A stretch of 64,000 bases of DNA, taken from contig OZ220484.1 of assembly GCA_965116165.1 (NCBI GenBank), forward strand, positions 2,852,001 through 2,916,000. The letters run 5' to 3'. Every line of letters starts with the position of its first letter. The stretch's first letter is position 1. This DNA comes from Azophilus sp965116165. Lineage in GTDB: Bacteria > Pseudomonadota > Gammaproteobacteria > Pseudomonadales > Azotimanducaceae. This document shows, piece after piece, positions 61,470 to 64,000 of the stretch. Below the pieces are notes generated by a model. The model saw only the letters and a program-made list of their open reading frames with translations, had not been told where the DNA came from and searched no databases. Made by a program: the position numbers and the translations under genes.

Positions 61470-64000
61470 TCGAACCGCCGTTGTCCGCAAGGTCGCCGCC
61501 AAGGAATTAACGCTCTTTTTCGCCGCGCCCACGGGCTATCTGTTCCTCGCGGCCTTCCTGGCCGTCACGCTGTTTGTCTTCTTTTGGGTCGAGGCCTGGT
61601 TTGCCCGCAACGTGGCCGATGTGCGCCCCATGTTCGAGTGGTTGCCGGTATTGCTCATCTTTCTTTCCGCCGCCTTGACGATGCGCATGTGGAGTGAGGA
61701 GCGGCGCAGCGGCACGATGGAATTGGTGTTCACCGCACCGCCCACGACCTGGCAATTCGTGCTTGGCAAGTTCGTTGCCTGTTGGGCGTTGATTGGGGTC
61801 GCCCTCGCCTTGACCCTGCCGTTGCCGATTAGCGCCGCCTACATCGCGGACCTGGATTGGGGCCCGGTTGTGGCCGGCTATGTTGCGGCCCTGTTGCTCG
61901 GTGGCGCCTACACCGCAATAGGGCTTTTCGTCAGCGCCCGAACCGACAGCCAGATTGTCAGCCTGATCGTCGCCAGCTTTGTCTGCGGCGCGTTTTACCT
62001 GATCGGCAGCCCGGTGTTGACGGAACTCGTGTCGGGAACCATGGCCGATTTCTTCCGGGCCGTCGGCTCCGGCTCGCGGTTCGAGGCCATTACCCGCGGG
62101 GTTTTGGATCTGCGCGATCTCTACTACTATCTCTCCCTGGCCGCTGTCTTCCTCGCGCTCAATGTCTACGGGCTGGAGGTGCAGCGCTGGGCGAGGGATG
62201 GCGACCGCGGGCGCCATTCGGCCTGGCTCCTGGGCACAGGCCTTTTGGTTGCCAATCTACTGGCCGCCAATTTATGGCTGGGGTCGCTCACCGGTTTGCG
62301 GGTGGATATGACGGAAGGGCGCATCTATTCGGTCTCGGATGCCACCCGAGTCTATCTCGGCCGATTGCGGGAGCCCTTGCTGATCCGCGGCTATTTCAGC
62401 AACAAAACCCATCCGCTGCTCGCGCCTTTGGTACCGCGCATGCGCGACCTGTTGACGGAATACGAGGTGGCCGGCCGCGGTAAGGTGCGCGTTGAAATCA
62501 TTGATCCGGCGGACGACCCGGAGATGGAGGACGAGGCAAACACCAAGTACGGCATCCGCTCGGTGCCATTCCAGGTGGCGGACCGCTATCAGTCGAGTTT
62601 GGTCAATTCCTATTTCGACGTACTGCTCGCCTATGGGGACGAATACGAAGTGCTGGGCTTCCGCGACCTGATCGAAGTGAAGGTGCGTGGCGAGGCGGAT
62701 CTCGATGTGCAACTGCGCAACCCGGAATACGATCTCACCCGCGCCATCAAGAAGGTCTTGTTCGGCTTCCAGGGCGGCAGCAGCGTGTTTGCCAACATCC
62801 AGGAACCGGTGCGGTTCATTGGCTATGTGTCCGGCGACGACAAGCTGCCGGAGGCTCTGGCCGAATACCGGCCCGTCCTGACCGAAGTTCTCGACACATT
62901 GGCCAGCGAGAGCGACGGCAAACTCAATGTGGAGATCCTCGACCCGGAGGCGGGCGATGGCTCCCTGGCCCAGGAAATCGCCGACAATTACGGTTTTCAG
63001 CCCATGGCGGCGAGCCTCTTCGACCTCAACTACTTCTATTTTTATCTGACGCTAACCGATGGTGAAACGGTAGTGCAGATACCACTGCCCGAGGCGCGCT
63101 CCGCAGAGGCCACGCGGCGCGGCATCGAGGAGGGGCTAAAGCGCTTCGCCGCCGGGCTGTTGCGTACCGTCGCGTTGGCAACGCCGCCCGCCCCGCCGCC
63201 CTATATGGCCAATCAGGGCATGGGCGGCAATCAATTCACGCAACTTCAGGGCACCCTGGCCAACGATTTCAATGTGGAAACCACGGACTTGACCGACGGG
63301 GTCGTGCCCGAGGCGGCGGATCTTTTGATTGTGGTTGATCCTCGGGATTTCACGGAAAAACAACGCTTCGCCGTGGATCAATTTCTCATGAGGGGCGGCA
63401 CCGTGATGATAGCCGCGGGTGCCTATGACGCCAGCCTCACCGGGCAGTCGCTCACGGCCACAAGGCGTACGACGGGGCTTGAGGGCTGGTTGGACCATCA
63501 TGGGGTGGACATTGGCGATGCGCTGGTGATGGATCCGGCCAATGCGGCTTTTCCGGTGCCGGTGACCCGTCGTGTTGGTGGATTCAGCTTCCAGGAACTC
63601 GTGATGCTCGACTATCCGTATTTCCCGGATATCCGCGCTCCGGGCCTGAACCCGGACTCCCTGATCACCGCGCCGCTACCGCAGGTCACCATGGCTTGGG
63701 CATCGCCCCTGGTTTTGGACGGCGAAGCCAATGCGAATCGGGAAGTCGTGGAACTGCTGCGTACTTCGGCGGGAAGTTGGCTTTCGAACTCGACCGATGT
63801 TATGCCACGCACGGACGAATTTGGTTCGAGCGCATTTCAGCCCGACGGCGATCAGGCGGAACGACTGGTGGGCGTGGCGATCAGCGGTCGGTTCGATTCC
63901 TTCTTCAAGGGCCAGGACTCGCCGTTGCTGGCCGAGCCGAAGGAAGGGGAGGATGAGGATTCCGGCGACACCGACGCAAACACAACCGCCGGGGAAGACG
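61459..64000 (+). CDS. ABC-2 permease fused to GldG-like domain (runs off window)
   Basis: At least 847 residues, open to the window edge. Residues about 1-240 form an ABC-2 permease with some six helices (GYLFLAAFLAVTLFVFFW, PVLLIFLSAALTMRMW, GVALALTLPLPISAAYI, QIVSLIVASFVCGAFYL). After another helix (LLVANLLAANLWLG) comes a large extracytoplasmic GldG-type part: TEGRIYSVSDATRVYL, VRVEIIDPADDPE and DLLIVVDPRDFTEKQRFAVD. Usually the permease (GldF) and GldG are separate genes; here they are one. AAGGAGGGGAGG precedes ATG 61459, which lies inside the ATPase gene's end. Confidence 0.85.
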   Translation, partial: MQPDRTAVVRKVAAKELTLFFAAPTGYLFLAAFLAVTLFVFFWVEAWFARNVADVRPMFEWLPVLLIFLSAALTMRMWSEERRSGTMELVFTAPPTTWQFVLGKFVACWALIGVALALTLPLPISAAYIADLDWGPVVAGYVAALLLGGAYTAIGLFVSARTDSQIVSLIVASFVCGAFYLIGSPVLTELVSGTMADFFRAVGSGSRFEAITRGVLDLRDLYYYLSLAAVFLALNVYGLEVQRWARDGDRGRHSAWLLGTGLLVANLLAANLWLGSLTGLRVDMTEGRIYSVSDATRVYLGRLREPLLIRGYFSNKTHPLLAPLVPRMRDLLTEYEVAGRGKVRVEIIDPADDPEMEDEANTKYGIRSVPFQVADRYQSSLVNSYFDVLLAYGDEYEVLGFRDLIEVKVRGEADLDVQLRNPEYDLTRAIKKVLFGFQGGSSVFANIQEPVRFIGYVSGDDKLPEALAEYRPVLTEVLDTLASESDGKLNVEILDPEAGDGSLAQEIADNYGFQPMAASLFDLNYFYFYLTLTDGETVVQIPLPEARSAEATRRGIEEGLKRFAAGLLRTVALATPPAPPPYMANQGMGGNQFTQLQGTLANDFNVETTDLTDGVVPEAADLLIVVDPRDFTEKQRFAVDQFLMRGGTVMIAAGAYDASLTGQSLTATRRTTGLEGWLDHHGVDIGDALVMDPANAAFPVPVTRRVGGFSFQELVMLDYPYFPDIRAPGLNPDSLITAPLPQVTMAWASPLVLDGEANANREVVELLRTSAGSWLSNSTDVMPRTDEFGSSAFQPDGDQAERLVGVAISGRFDSFFKGQDSPLLAEPKEGEDEDSGDTDANTTAGED

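Overview
This is a GC-rich window from a Gram-negative bacterium, most likely a gammaproteobacterium. The support is an EpmA/GenX lysyl-tRNA-synthetase paralogue, an OxyR with both redox cysteines at the Escherichia coli positions, YbaN, MnmH and a cytochrome c5-like protein. Some genes are less usual for that class: a fused HMG-CoA reductase/mevalonate kinase with an IPP isomerase, a type 2 isoleucyl-tRNA synthetase and two F420-type LLM oxidoreductases. I cannot name a genus. I saw no rRNA, tRNA or CRISPR array.

Layout. 0-7.4 kb: the end of an acyl-CoA synthetase gene, a transposase remnant, then two long Ca2+-binding (RTX-type) repeat genes, each broken by one frameshift. 7.5-12.8 kb: an amidohydrolase, an enoyl-CoA hydratase-like gene and a DUF3604 lipoprotein, set among small inverted-repeat elements. 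12.8-24.7 kb: a pyrimidine-dimer glycosylase and then a tight forward defence operon. It holds an AAA ATPase, a small PD-(D/E)XK-like protein, type III Res and Mod, and an AAA ATPase with a subtilase that match IetAS. mod carries an 18-G tract, an AT-rich centre and a perfect 28-bp inverted repeat. 24.8-30.1 kb: a duplicated ybaN-epmA locus whose first copy is fused into a chimera by internal deletion. Between the copies are a delta-class carbonic anhydrase and a frameshifted DUF6978 gene next to a DUF1828 gene.

30-53.7 kb is mostly core: an MmcQ-like protein, P450, rho, LLM oxidoreductase, cytochrome c, oxyR, and a leftward rubrerythrin / Fe-S protein / DUF3501 / idi / HMGR-MK series. These are followed by a second LLM enzyme, ileS, a LysR regulator, mnmH with a Sel1 lipoprotein, msrA, a membrane protein and a CoA-type Nudix hydrolase. 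53.7-56.6 kb: a secreted protein whose promoter runs into an 8-bp tandem repeat, a clear terminator, and a 66-residue Pro/Arg/Trp-rich peptide with a double-glycine leader. 56.7-64 kb: metY, an alpha/beta hydrolase, a homocysteine methyltransferase, an antitoxin remnant and a Gld-type ABC transporter running off the edge.

Two themes stand out. First, small non-autonomous elements are scattered through the intergenic spaces. One 99-bp family has five full copies with 4-bp target duplications, and one copy is nested inside a second family. Second, several loci carry sequence typical of reversible or hypermutable expression: poly-G in mod, the 8-mers at the secreted-protein promoter, and tandem repeats beside the RTX frameshift.
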